Origin: Bordetella parapertussis | Lineage (GTDB): Bacteria > Pseudomonadota > Gammaproteobacteria > Burkholderiales > Burkholderiaceae_B | NCBI GenBank assembly: GCA_945862495.1 | Contig: CAMAYM010000065.1 | Coordinates: 1 to 14,416, forward strand | Reading direction: 5' to 3' | DNA length: 14,416 nt | In this document: in pieces, positions 1-7,923 of the stretch | Layout of the letters: each line of letters starts with the position of its first letter | How positions within the stretch are numbered: the stretch's first letter is position 1 | Notes under the pieces: generated by a model | Told to the model about the DNA's origin: nothing | The model's input: the letters and a program-made list of their open reading frames with translations, nothing else | Databases searched by the model: none | Program-made: the position numbers and the translations under genes

Positions 1-234
1 CCAAGCTGCAGATTCAGCAACGGATGCGCTTAAGACTTTGAGGTCATCCGCCGTCAATCCATGTATCGGAATGGATAACTGCAGAGGTCCGCCAGCCGAT
101 GATGTCACACGACCGTGCCCTGCTTGGGCGGCTTGGGACACGTTCATTCCTGCGAACGTCAGCCCCATACATACAATCAATGGCGTAACTGCGCGCTGCA
201 AAAAAGTAGCTGGATGGTTCATTTGCCGTCCCAT
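1..234 (-). CDS. fimV: FimV-type protein, N-terminal part (runs off left edge)
   Basis: This is the beginning of a secreted or envelope-anchored protein; the rest lies outside the window. The first 38 or so residues form a signal peptide: a basic start, a hydrophobic core (PLIVCMGLTFAG) and a likely cleavage site after AQA. The mature start GHGRVTSSAGGPLQLSIPI resembles the FimV N-terminal domain, which typically opens with a short G-x-G-x-x-x-x-S-x-x-G-x-P-L pattern. FimV proteins bind peptidoglycan and support type IV pilus assembly and polar organisation. Position directly after asd, with a 17-base gap, is the usual Burkholderiales arrangement and suggests co-transcription. I chose the ATG at 234 because AAGGA (244-248) lies 9 bases upstream. 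An in-frame ATG at 222 is the alternative and gives 74 visible residues. Identity rests on the N-terminus and context only. Confidence 0.8.
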   Translation of the reverse strand, partial: MGRQMNHPATFLQRAVTPLIVCMGLTFAGMNVSQAAQAGHGRVTSSAGGPLQLSIPIHGLTADDLKVLSASVAESAAW

Positions 235-251
235 ATAAGATGTTCCTTGAC

Positions 252-1379
252 TTAGAGCTCACCGAGCGTAATGCGTAACATACGTCGTAGAGGCTCTGCA
301 GCGCCCCACAATAACTGATCGCCAATCGTAAAAGCACTCAGGTACTCAGGCCCCATTGAAAGCTTTCTCATCCGTCCAACAGGAATATCCAGAGTGCCGG
401 TCACGGAGACAGGTGACAATGCTTTGAGTGTGTCTTCTTTGGTGTTGGGGACAAATTTGGCCCATGCCGTACCTTGAGCGATGATCTCCGCAATCTCGTC
501 CATCGGCACATCACGCTTAAGTTTGATGGTAAGCGCTTGACTGTGGCAACGCATCGCCCCAATCCTCACACACAGACCATCAATCGGAATCGGTGCAGAA
601 CCAAAACCTTCACCGCGACTCAAAATTTTATTTGTTTCAGCTTCGCCTTTCCATTCCTCGCGGGACATCCCGTTACCGAGGTCTTTGTCAATCCAAGGAA
701 TTAAATTACCAGCGAGTGGAATACCGAAATGCTCTGTCGGCAATTGTCCAGATTGCTGAGTTGCCAGGACTTTACGATCAATCTCCAAAATGGCAGAAGC
801 AGGATCGGAGAGCTCAGTCTTGACGGCTGCATTCAGGATACCAAACTGCGTCAACAACTCACGCATATGTTGCGCACCACCACCCGAGGCGGCCTGATAG
901 GTCATGCTGGTCATCCAGTCAATCAAATCATGCTTAAAGAGACCGGCCAGACCCATCATCATGCAACTCACGGTGCAATTGCCGCCAATGTAATCACGAA
1001 CGCCGCGATGCAAAGCCGCATCAATCACATCACGATTAACGGGATCTAAGACAATAACGGCATCGCTTTTCATTCGCAAGGTGCTGGCCGCATCAATCCA
1101 GATACCCATCCATCCCGCAGCACGGAGCTTAGGATACACCTCGGTGGTGTAATCGCCCCCTTGAGCGGTCACAATGATAGGGAGTTTCTTAAGGGCTTCA
1201 ATGTCGAACGCATTTTGAAGAGCCGTTGAACCGGCCCACTCAGGCGCACGCCCGCCAGCATTGCTAGTGGAGAAAAAAATGGGATCAATCAGATCAAAAT
1301 CGCCCTCGTCACGCATACGCTGCATGAGAACGGATCCAACCATACCGCGCCAACCCACTAATCCTACTGATTTTTTCAT
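252..1379 (-). CDS. asd: aspartate-semialdehyde dehydrogenase
   Basis: This cytosolic enzyme reduces aspartyl phosphate to aspartate semialdehyde with NADPH. That is the branch point to lysine, diaminopimelate, threonine, methionine and isoleucine. The 375 residues are close to the E. coli enzyme (367). The N-terminal nucleotide-binding loop is GLVGWRGMVGS (residues 6-16). The catalytic cysteine is C135 in GGNCTVSCMM, Q162 sits in YQAASGGGAQ, and R272 and H279 in RIGAMRCHSQ match the substrate arginine and the general base of the family. It is the enterobacterial-type Asd rather than the shorter Gram-positive form. It follows leuB by 77 bases and precedes fimV by 17. No strong ribosome binding site is visible before the ATG. 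A weak promoter-like pair (TTGCGG, 17 bases, TATATA) lies upstream in the gap, so asd might also have its own start of transcription. Confidence 0.97.
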   Translation of the reverse strand: MKKSVGLVGWRGMVGSVLMQRMRDEGDFDLIDPIFFSTSNAGGRAPEWAGSTALQNAFDIEALKKLPIIVTAQGGDYTTEVYPKLRAAGWMGIWIDAASTLRMKSDAVIVLDPVNRDVIDAALHRGVRDYIGGNCTVSCMMMGLAGLFKHDLIDWMTSMTYQAASGGGAQHMRELLTQFGILNAAVKTELSDPASAILEIDRKVLATQQSGQLPTEHFGIPLAGNLIPWIDKDLGNGMSREEWKGEAETNKILSRGEGFGSAPIPIDGLCVRIGAMRCHSQALTIKLKRDVPMDEIAEIIAQGTAWAKFVPNTKEDTLKALSPVSVTGTLDIPVGRMRKLSMGPEYLSAFTIGDQLLWGAAEPLRRMLRITLGEL

Positions 1380-1421
1380 TTCAACCAGACCACAATGAAG
1401 GAATATATATGAACCATTTTA

Positions 1422-1446
1422 GCCCACCGCAAACAGGCGGCTGGGC
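1422..1446 (-). other. stem-loop between leuB and asd
   Basis: On the minus strand, GCCCAGCCGC and GCGGTGGGC pair over nine base pairs with one bulged G and a six-base loop (CTGTTT). The structure begins about 10 bases after the leuB stop codon. The bases that follow (TAAAATGG) are not a U-run, so it is not a convincing intrinsic terminator. It could be an RNA-processing or stability element that sets different levels of leuB and asd message, but this is inference. Confidence 0.5.
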
Positions 1447-1456
1447 AGGATGCGCA

Positions 1457-2533
1457 TTAGGCCAGAGCTGTGAGTACGGCATCACCCATGGCGGACGTTC
1501 CCACCTTAGTCGTGCCGGACTCGTAAATGTCCGCAGTACGCAAGCCTTGCTGCAACACTTTTTGCACGGCCTGCTCAATACGATCGGCAGCTGCAGCACT
1601 ATCGAGCGAATAACGCAGCATCATGGCTGCAGACAAAATCGTCGCAAGTGGGTTAGCAACACCCTGACCTGCAATGTCGGGCGCGGAGCCATGACTAGGC
1701 TCGTACAAACCTTGACCAGAAGCGTTCAATGAAGCCGAGGGCAACATGCCGATCGAACCCGTCAGCATCGCCGCTTCGTCAGACAAAATATCACCAAACA
1801 AGTTGCCGGTGACGATCACGTCAAACTCACGTGGCGCACGCACTAACTGCATGGCCGCATTATCAACATACATGTGTGTCAACGCGACATCGGGATAGTC
1901 TTTTGCAACGTCAATCACAATGTCTCGCCAGAGCTGTGAGGTCTCCAGTACATTTGCCTTGTCAACGCTACACAACTTACCTTTACGCTTTTGTGCTGCT
2001 TGGAAACCGATGTGAGCAATACGTCGAATCTCAGGCTCGGCATAGCGCATGGTGTCAAAACCTTCACGGGACCCAGCATAGGGGCCATCCGTCGCGGTAC
2101 GAATACCGCGTGGCGTACCAAAATAAATATCGCCCGTCAGTTCACGCAAAATCAAAATATCCAATCCGGATACAATTTCTGGCTTGAGGGATGAGGCGTT
2201 GGCCAACTCAGGATACAAAATGGCAGGACGCAAGTTTGCAAACAAGCCGAGCGCTTTACGCAACCCCAAAATGGCTTGCTCAGGGCGGTGTTCGCGAGGC
2301 AACTTGTCATATTTCCAATCACCTACTGCACCAAATAAAACCGCATTGGATTCTTGGGCGAGCTTGAGTGTTGGAGGTGGCAAGGGGTGGCCATGCAAAT
2401 CATAGGCGGTACCACCAACCGGGGCGTGGGTGAGCTCTAACTCTGGCGCCACGACACGCAGCACGCGAACAGCTTGCTCAATAATTTCAGCACCGATGCC
2501 ATCACCGGGTAAGACTGCAATTTTCTTTGTCAT
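1457..2533 (-). CDS. leuB: 3-isopropylmalate dehydrogenase
   Basis: This enzyme oxidises and decarboxylates 3-isopropylmalate to 2-oxoisocaproate with NAD+, the third dedicated step of leucine synthesis, in the cytosol. The 358 residues are the normal family length. Visible family features are the N-terminal LPGDGIGAEI (8-17), R102 in LFANLRPA, RELTGDIYFG with Y137, the catalytic lysine K192 in VDKANVLE, D224 in YVDNAAMQL, and the metal-binding aspartates D248 and D252 in NLFGDILSDEAAM. The NAD-binding region GLYEPSHGSAPDIAGQG is at 275-291. It lies between leuD (54 bases upstream) and asd. Only a weak GAG-like ribosome binding site is seen, and a stem-loop stands 23 bases before the start codon. 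I see no truncation or frameshift. Confidence 0.97.
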   Translation of the reverse strand: MTKKIAVLPGDGIGAEIIEQAVRVLRVVAPELELTHAPVGGTAYDLHGHPLPPPTLKLAQESNAVLFGAVGDWKYDKLPREHRPEQAILGLRKALGLFANLRPAILYPELANASSLKPEIVSGLDILILRELTGDIYFGTPRGIRTATDGPYAGSREGFDTMRYAEPEIRRIAHIGFQAAQKRKGKLCSVDKANVLETSQLWRDIVIDVAKDYPDVALTHMYVDNAAMQLVRAPREFDVIVTGNLFGDILSDEAAMLTGSIGMLPSASLNASGQGLYEPSHGSAPDIAGQGVANPLATILSAAMMLRYSLDSAAAADRIEQAVQKVLQQGLRTADIYESGTTKVGTSAMGDAVLTALA

Positions 2534-2556
2534 GATTGACTCATCTAAATGATAAT

Positions 2557-2574
2557 GGGCCGGCGAACCGGCCC
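2557..2574 (-). other. strong stem-loop between leuD and leuB
   Basis: A perfect seven-base-pair GC stem, GGGCCGG with CCGGCCC, encloses the tetraloop TTCG on the minus (transcribed) strand. It starts 13 bases after the leuD stop codon and ends 23 bases before the leuB ATG. The downstream bases ATTATCATTT are only partly U-rich, so it is at best a leaky terminator. A 3'-end stabiliser or processing site between leuD and leuB is an equally good reading. Confidence 0.65.
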
Positions 2575-2587
2575 GAGATACAGAGAT

Positions 2588-3244
2588 TTAACGCGCACCA
2601 ATTGGCACGACATCCAGCCAGGGATGACGGGCAAGACGCTCATTTTCAAAATTGCGGATTTTGTCAGCGTGACGCAATGTCAAACCAATCTCATCCAAAC
2701 CGTTGAGCAGGCAGTATTTACGATGTGTAGTGATATCAAAATGCATCTCACGGCCATCGGGGGCAATCACCACTTGCCTTTCAAGATCAATGGTCAGTTT
2801 GTAACCCACAAAGCCACGTACCTCGTCAAATAGACGCGCAACTTCGAGCTCTGTCAAAACGATTGGCAAAAAGCCTGTCTTGTAACTGTTGTTAAAAAAG
2901 ATGTCGGCAAACGAAGGAGCAATCACGGCTTTAAAGCCGTATTGCGCAAGGGCCCAAGGCGCATGCTCGCGGCTGGAGCCACAACCAAAGTTTTTGCGAC
3001 CCAACAAAATCGAAGCCTGTTGGTAGCGGGGCTGATTCAGAATGAATTCGAGATTCAGCGGGCGCTTGGAATTGTCCATGCCAGGCTCGCCGTGATCCAA
3101 ATAACGAATCTCATCAAACAGGTTCGGACCAAAGCCAGAACGTTTAATGGACTTAAGAAACTGCTTAGGGATGATGAGGTCCGTGTCGACGTTTTCGCGA
3201 TCGAGTGGAGCGACCAGCCCTTGGTGTGTTGTAAATGCGTCCAT
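2588..3244 (-). CDS. leuD: 3-isopropylmalate dehydratase, small subunit
   Basis: This is the small subunit of isopropylmalate isomerase. Together with the LeuC [4Fe-4S] subunit it converts 2-isopropylmalate to 3-isopropylmalate. The 218 residues are slightly longer than E. coli LeuD (about 200) and typical of the proteobacterial form. The N-terminal signature NVDTDLIIPKQFL is at 18-30. The substrate-recognition loop GRKNFGCGSSREHAPWAL (82-99) is intact. The start codon lies only 6 bases after the leuC stop, so the two subunits are almost certainly made from one message with coupled translation. No strong ribosome binding site is visible, which fits coupling. Confidence 0.97.
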   Translation of the reverse strand: MDAFTTHQGLVAPLDRENVDTDLIIPKQFLKSIKRSGFGPNLFDEIRYLDHGEPGMDNSKRPLNLEFILNQPRYQQASILLGRKNFGCGSSREHAPWALAQYGFKAVIAPSFADIFFNNSYKTGFLPIVLTELEVARLFDEVRGFVGYKLTIDLERQVVIAPDGREMHFDITTHRKYCLLNGLDEIGLTLRHADKIRNFENERLARHPWLDVVPIGAR

Positions 3245-3250
3245 GTCTTT

Positions 3251-4654
3251 TTACCGGAAGTTACGTACGTCGACAAAATGACCAGCAATCGCAGCAGCCG
3301 CTGCCATGGCTGGACTCACGAGATGGGTTCTACCACCTTGGCCCTGACGACCTTCGAAATTGCGATTGGAGGTAGAGGCGCAGCGCTCCTGGGGCTCAAG
3401 ACGATCGGCGTTCATTGCCAAACACATCGAACAGCCCGGCTCACGCCATTCAAAACCTGCCTCGATAAAGATCTTGTCGAGCCCTTCACGTTCCGCTTGG
3501 GCTTTAACAAGCCCAGATCCTGCTACGACCATCGCCTGACGGACGTTGCTCGCCACGTGTTTACCGCGCGCAACCACCGCCGCAGCGCGTAAGTCCTCGA
3601 TACGTGAATTGGTACAAGAACCAATGAACACGCGATCAATCTTTATATCTTGGATAGCGGTGTTGGGCTTGAGACCCATGTATTCAAGAGCACGTTCCAT
3701 ACCGCTGCGACGGGCTTCATCCTTTTCACGTTCTGGATCGGGCACCCGACCTGTAACAGGCAAGACCATCTCGGGTGAAGTCCCCCAGGTGACTTGAGGC
3801 ACGATCTGACGCGCATCGATTTCTACGACACGATCAAAATGCGCACCCTCGTCTGAATGTAAAGTCTTCCAGTAGGCAACCGCTTGATCCCAAAGCGCAC
3901 CGCTCGGCGCGAATGGACGTCCAACAAAATAATCAATGGTCTTTTGATCAACGGCCACCATGCCAGAACGGGCACCCGCCTCGATCGACATATTGCACAA
4001 CGTCATGCGCCCTTCAATCGACAAATCACGAATGGCACTACCCGCAAACTCGATAGCGTGCGCAGTTCCACCTGCTGTGCCGATCTCACCGATGATATGC
4101 AAAATAATATCTTTGGCTGTACAACCTGCGGGCAAAGTACCCTCAACACGCACCAGCATATTTTTATTTTTCTTGGCTTGCAAAGTTTGCGTCGCCATGA
4201 CGTGCTCGACTTCGGAGGTACCAATGCCAAAAGCCAATGCACCCATTGCACCATGCGTACTGGTGTGGGAATCACCACACACCACTGTCATGCCAGGTAA
4301 AGTAGCGCCTTGCTCAGGCCCGATCACATGCACGATGCCTTGACGCAGGTCGTTCATACGGAATTCAATCACCTGATGCTTTTCACAGTTGGCGTCGAGG
4401 GTATCGACCTGAAGCTTTGAAATAGGATCAGTAATACCTTGAGCTCGATCAGTCGTCGGAACATTATGGTCTGCCACCGCCAAATTGGCATTGAGGCGCC
4501 AAAGCTTGCGGCCGGCCAAATCGAGGCCCTCGAAAGCCTGGGGACTGGTCACCTCATGCAAAAGGTGACGATCGATATAAAGAATGGCGGTGCCATCTGA
4601 TTCTTCGTGAACCACATGTGCATCCCAAAGCTTGTCGTATAAAGTTTTTTTCAT
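3251..4654 (-). CDS. leuC: 3-isopropylmalate dehydratase, large subunit
   Basis: This is the aconitase-family large subunit of isopropylmalate isomerase (leucine synthesis, cytosol), working with LeuD. The length of 467 residues matches E. coli LeuC (466). The conserved VCGDSHTSTHGAMGALAFG is at 125-143. The three [4Fe-4S] ligands are C347 in FIGSCTNSR, and C408 and C411 in PGCSMCLAMN. The C-terminal NRNFEGRQGQGGRTHLVSP is also typical. It is the first leu gene here and begins 65 bases after the aroC stop codon; leuA is not in the window. I recognise no leader peptide with leucine codons, no attenuator and no clear terminator in that short gap, so transcription may run on from aroC or start at a promoter I cannot identify. 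The ribosome binding site before the ATG is weak (GAGAC). Confidence 0.97.
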   Translation of the reverse strand: MKKTLYDKLWDAHVVHEESDGTAILYIDRHLLHEVTSPQAFEGLDLAGRKLWRLNANLAVADHNVPTTDRAQGITDPISKLQVDTLDANCEKHQVIEFRMNDLRQGIVHVIGPEQGATLPGMTVVCGDSHTSTHGAMGALAFGIGTSEVEHVMATQTLQAKKNKNMLVRVEGTLPAGCTAKDIILHIIGEIGTAGGTAHAIEFAGSAIRDLSIEGRMTLCNMSIEAGARSGMVAVDQKTIDYFVGRPFAPSGALWDQAVAYWKTLHSDEGAHFDRVVEIDARQIVPQVTWGTSPEMVLPVTGRVPDPEREKDEARRSGMERALEYMGLKPNTAIQDIKIDRVFIGSCTNSRIEDLRAAAVVARGKHVASNVRQAMVVAGSGLVKAQAEREGLDKIFIEAGFEWREPGCSMCLAMNADRLEPQERCASTSNRNFEGRQGQGGRTHLVSPAMAAAAAIAGHFVDVRNFR

Positions 4655-4719
4655 GACGCTGTCTCAGCCACACTCATTAGATAGGTTTAGCTCTTGATTA
4701 TGCCATAGCGAGCAAGCCA

Positions 4720-5796
4720 TTAGCCCTTGCGAGGGACGTCGCCGCACTGCGCGCGATGGCGCAGCGCATGGTCTGCCAAAATGATCGCCAACAATGACTC
4801 CGCAATAGGCGTGGCACGAATGCCAACACAGGGATCATGACGACCCAAGGTTTGCACGGAAACAGGATTACCCGCCCGATCGACAGAGCGACGCTCGATC
4901 CGAATACTGGAGGTTGGCTTAATTGCCAAACTGACAGTAATTGGCTGCCCCGTTGAGATACCACCCAACACACCACCTGCATGATTAGTCAAAAAACCCT
5001 CAGGGGTAATCTCGTCACCATGTTCAGAGCCACGTTGCACAATGCTATGGAATCCGGCGCCAATCTCGACGCCTTTGACGGCGTTAAGACCCATCATTGC
5101 ATGCGCAATATCCGCATCGAGTCGATCATAAAGAGGCTCGCCCCATCCAGCAGGCATCCCGTCGGCAACCACCTCGATACGCGCACCCGCTGAGTCGCCG
5201 TCTTTGCGCAACTGATCCATGTAGGACTCGAGATGAGCAACGATATCAGGGTCTGCCGAATAAAAGGGATTATGTGGGACATGCTCCCAGTTTTTGAATG
5301 GCATCGGTATCGGACCGAGTTGACTCATATAGCCGCGCACGGTGATGCCGTATTGCTCGGATAGCCATTTTTTGGCGATCGCACCCGCCGCTACGGTTGG
5401 CGCTGTCAGCCTCGCTGAAGAACGTCCTCCGCCTCGCGGATCACGGAAACCGTATTTTTTGAAATAGGCGTAATCCGCATGGCCGGGACGGAACGTGTCC
5501 GAGATGGCGCTGTAATCCTTGCTACGTGCGTCAACATTTCGTATCAGCAAGGCAATCGGCGTTCCTGTCGTTTTGCCCTCAAAAATGCCTGACAAGATTT
5601 CGACTTGATCAGCCTCTTGGCGCTGGGTCACGTGACGTGAGGTCCCAGGGCGGCGTCGATCAAGCTCAACTTGAATGTCCTCCACTGAAAGAGACATCCC
5701 AGGGGGGCAACCATCGACCACACAGCCGATTGCAGGGCCGTGAGACTCACCAAAATTAGTGACGCAAAATAAGGTACCGAGCGTGTTGCCAGACAT
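4720..5796 (-). CDS. aroC: chorismate synthase
   Basis: This enzyme makes chorismate from 5-enolpyruvylshikimate-3-phosphate using reduced FMN. It is the last common step to aromatic amino acids and folate. The 358 residues match the family. Visible signatures are NFGESHGPAIG (14-24, with H19), H106 in FRPGHADY, GFRDPRGGGRSSARLTA (116-132), HAGGVLGGISTGQPI, KPTSSI, and the C-terminal RHDPCVGIRATPIAESL and ALRHRAQCGDV. These cover the FMN and substrate sites and the catalytic histidines. The protein ends soon after CGDV, as in many betaproteobacterial AroC proteins. It lies 64 bases downstream of selO and 65 upstream of leuC on the same strand. No clear ribosome binding site precedes the ATG, and I see no promoter I can defend. 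Confidence 0.97.
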   Translation of the reverse strand: MSGNTLGTLFCVTNFGESHGPAIGCVVDGCPPGMSLSVEDIQVELDRRRPGTSRHVTQRQEADQVEILSGIFEGKTTGTPIALLIRNVDARSKDYSAISDTFRPGHADYAYFKKYGFRDPRGGGRSSARLTAPTVAAGAIAKKWLSEQYGITVRGYMSQLGPIPMPFKNWEHVPHNPFYSADPDIVAHLESYMDQLRKDGDSAGARIEVVADGMPAGWGEPLYDRLDADIAHAMMGLNAVKGVEIGAGFHSIVQRGSEHGDEITPEGFLTNHAGGVLGGISTGQPITVSLAIKPTSSIRIERRSVDRAGNPVSVQTLGRHDPCVGIRATPIAESLLAIILADHALRHRAQCGDVPRKG

Positions 5797-5860
5797 AGAA
5801 ACGAACCATCAAAGTTGGGCGTGCTCAAAGGGAGACACGCAACAAAACGACATTATTGCA

Positions 5861-7429
5861 CTAGGAAGAGCAACTGACTTCAATTTTGCTTGCCCAGTGC
5901 GGCGGCATCGCCGCATAACGCTCCATTCCGACTTTGGCGGTAAAAGGGTCTGCAAGCAGCGTCATCATTTCCTCTAGCGCGCTAAAGTCACCCCGCTGCG
6001 TAGACTCGATCACTTGCTGGGCTAAGTAATTTCGCAAGACATACAAAGGGTTGACGGCCAGCATGCCGGAAACCCGTTCTTGCCAAGGAGCAGACTCCAG
6101 CGCCACCCTGTCGCGATAGCGAGCCAACCATGCCTCAGCGGCCTGTCTGTCGACAAAAAGATCAACAAACGGCTGCAAAGCACCTGACCCGTCACCCACG
6201 GCCCCTCCCAAATCGTGCGACACCTGCTCGGCTAACGCATCAGTAAAACCGGGTGCGTAAGCGAGCTGTCGAAACGTCATGGAAAAGTCCGCATGACTCG
6301 CTTGCATCACACTCCAGAGGTCATCGATCAGCGTTTCATCACCCGCCTGCCACGTCGTTAACCCTAGTTTTTGACTCATGCGCGTTTGCATGGATTGCAA
6401 AAAGGTCGGCTCAAACTGATCGAGGGCGGCCCTAAGCGCCTCTGCGTCTGGCACGATTGAATGCAAGCTATTGGCTAACTGATAAAGATTCCAATGGGCG
6501 ACCGCGGGTTGCGCATGCCATGCGTAACGACCGTTTGAGTCGGTATGGTTACAGATATGACGCGCGTCAAAACTATCCATAAAGCCATACGGACCGTAGT
6601 CAAGCGTCAAGCCCAAGATCGACATATTGTCAGTGTTCATCACGCCATGACAAAAACCCACAACTTGCCAGCTCGCCATTAAATCAGCAGTTCGTTTCAC
6701 CACGGCTTCAAGCAGCTTGACGTAGCGCATTTCAGGGGTGTCAGGCATGCCTGAAACCGTCTGCAAACAAGCAGGATAAAAACGCTCAATGACATAGCCT
6801 GCGAGCTTGCGCACTAAATCAGGTTTATTGCGAGAAGCCCAGTGTTCAAACGATCCAAAACGCACAAAACTCGGTGCGACTCTGGCCACCACTGCAGCAG
6901 TTTCAACCGTCTCACGCATCACTGGATCGTCGGCCGACACTAACGACAAGGCCTGCGTGGTGGCAACACCTAAACCATACATGGCTTGGCTCGCCAAATA
7001 TTCGCGCACAGAGGAGCGCAATACCGCACGACCATCGCCCATACGAGAATAAGGTGTCATGCCAGCCCCTTTGAGCTGGAGCTCCCAATTTCCGGAGGGG
7101 CCGACAATTTCACCGAGTAAATGCGCGCGACCATCTCCGAGCTGTCCAGCCCACACGCCGAACTGGTGACCGCTATACACCGCAGCAAGCGTATCTCCCC
7201 CCGGCATCGGTGCGGTACCACTCACCACGCTCAGAAACTCCGGCGTCTTTTGTGCCCGAGCAGAAAATCCCAATAAGGCTGCCACGTCCTGATTCACGTG
7301 CACCAACCTTGGGTTTTTAAGTGGGGTCGTCGGTAGGCGCGTAAAAAAATCTAGCCCAATAGCCGCAAAACTATTGTTTGTTTGTAAGGCGGAAAAACTG
7401 TCCGCGACGAGATTGGTTGAAGATGTCAT
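5861..7429 (-). CDS. selO: SelO family protein adenylyltransferase (YdiU/UPF0061)
   Basis: SelO proteins have a pseudokinase fold that binds ATP upside down and transfers AMP to protein hydroxyl groups; the family is linked to redox stress. The 522 residues are a normal bacterial length. Family blocks are all present: GGDTLAAVYSGHQFGVWAGQ (77-96), LQLKGAGMTPYSRMGDGRA (117-135) with the ATP-site lysine K120, and GFCHGVMNTDNMS (258-270) with N265, D267 and N268. The DYG metal aspartate is D277. Spacing of D267 to D277 equals that reported for the Pseudomonas enzyme (D252, D262). The protein ends in EVSCSS with an ordinary cysteine codon (TGC) and a TAG stop, so it is not a selenoprotein. Its ATG overlaps the stop of the upstream DUF2069 gene (ATGA), and no separate ribosome binding site is visible. 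Confidence 0.95.
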   Translation of the reverse strand: MTSSTNLVADSFSALQTNNSFAAIGLDFFTRLPTTPLKNPRLVHVNQDVAALLGFSARAQKTPEFLSVVSGTAPMPGGDTLAAVYSGHQFGVWAGQLGDGRAHLLGEIVGPSGNWELQLKGAGMTPYSRMGDGRAVLRSSVREYLASQAMYGLGVATTQALSLVSADDPVMRETVETAAVVARVAPSFVRFGSFEHWASRNKPDLVRKLAGYVIERFYPACLQTVSGMPDTPEMRYVKLLEAVVKRTADLMASWQVVGFCHGVMNTDNMSILGLTLDYGPYGFMDSFDARHICNHTDSNGRYAWHAQPAVAHWNLYQLANSLHSIVPDAEALRAALDQFEPTFLQSMQTRMSQKLGLTTWQAGDETLIDDLWSVMQASHADFSMTFRQLAYAPGFTDALAEQVSHDLGGAVGDGSGALQPFVDLFVDRQAAEAWLARYRDRVALESAPWQERVSGMLAVNPLYVLRNYLAQQVIESTQRGDFSALEEMMTLLADPFTAKVGMERYAAMPPHWASKIEVSCSS

Positions 7430-7878
7430 GGCAGTGGCTTATCTTGTGTTGGCTCTTGAGTTTGAGCCTCGGCTTGTATTTTAAGTTGCTTGGCAAAACG
7501 CTTGGCAGGCCTGACGTAAAACAAGGCGGCAAAGAAAAAAATTGAAGAGAGGCCAATCTCAATCCACGCCATCAGAATTGAGGGACCGGGCGGGTCAGAC
7601 ATCACTCTGACGACACCTTCCATCAAATACAACAGCACAAGCATAGAGGCCCACTGAATCGTATACAAACTGCCTTTCGAAACACCGCGAAACGCAAAGG
7701 CAAGCGGCAGCGCCTTTAAAAATAATAATGTTCCACCCGCACGGAGCGGTGCCAGCCATATTTCCCACAGCACACATAAAATAAAGAGTGCAATCAGGGA
7801 ACACATCGCCGTGCACTGCAATGCAACATTTAGGGTGGGTTGAGTTGGGGCGGTCAGAGGACTTGTTATTGGCTTCAT
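7426..7878 (-). CDS. DUF2069 family small membrane protein
   Basis: This is a 150-residue inner-membrane protein of unknown function. It has hydrophobic segments near residues 23-45, 49-63, 75-91 and 103-122, and a charged glutamine-rich cytoplasmic tail (QTQEPTQDKPLP). The WEIWLAPLRAGGTLLFLKALPL stretch (38-59, broken here by a turn at RAGG) and YTIQWASMLVLLYLMEGVVR (72-91) match the pattern of the DUF2069 family. Its stop codon overlaps the selO start by four bases (ATGA), so selO translation probably depends on it. It is divergent from yihY. In other proteobacteria, from memory, DUF2069 often sits beside yihY and a wrbA-type oxidoreductase; here selO takes the second place. There is no ribosome binding site before the ATG. 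A CATAAT hexamer only 6 bases upstream raises the possibility of a leaderless message. Confidence 0.85.
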   Translation of the reverse strand: MKPITSPLTAPTQPTLNVALQCTAMCSLIALFILCVLWEIWLAPLRAGGTLLFLKALPLAFAFRGVSKGSLYTIQWASMLVLLYLMEGVVRVMSDPPGPSILMAWIEIGLSSIFFFAALFYVRPAKRFAKQLKIQAEAQTQEPTQDKPLP

Positions 7879-7912
7879 ACTGCTATTATGACTCGGGTCA
7901 GGTTAAACAACA
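7863..7912. promoter_or_regulatory. possible overlapping divergent promoters for DUF2069-selO and yihY-CBS
   Basis: In the plus direction TATTAT (7884-7889) is a good -10 match, preceded by TTGTTA (7863-7868) at a short 15-base spacing. In the minus direction CATAAT (complement of 7885-7890) is a good -10 with only weak -35 candidates (such as TGTTGT at 16 bases). The two -10 elements overlap almost fully, so the two promoters could not be occupied at once. This is a reading of hexamers only. Confidence 0.3.
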
Positions 7913-7923
7913 CAGTATCCCTA

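Noticed and set aside
2942..3592. 216-codon plus-strand frame opposite leuD and leuC
   Set aside because: It is the antisense shadow of two strongly conserved enzyme genes, spans both of them, and its translation shows no recognisable domain.
3884..4343. Two overlapping plus-strand frames opposite leuC
   Set aside because: They are antisense shadows of the conserved leuC sequence, without a domain or a convincing translation signal.
4655..4719. Leucine attenuator or leader peptide before leuC
   Set aside because: The 65-base gap has no run of leucine codons and no pair of competing hairpins; only a four-base GCTC/GAGC match was found.
5518..5523. Possible unusual stop or selenocysteine use in the SelO gene
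   Set aside because: SelO ends in ordinary cysteine and serine codons (TGC TCT TCC) before TAG; no in-frame TGA is present.
5797..5860. Terminator between selO and aroC
   Set aside because: GCGTG and CACGC could pair over five bases with a 12-base loop, but the stem is short and no U-run follows.
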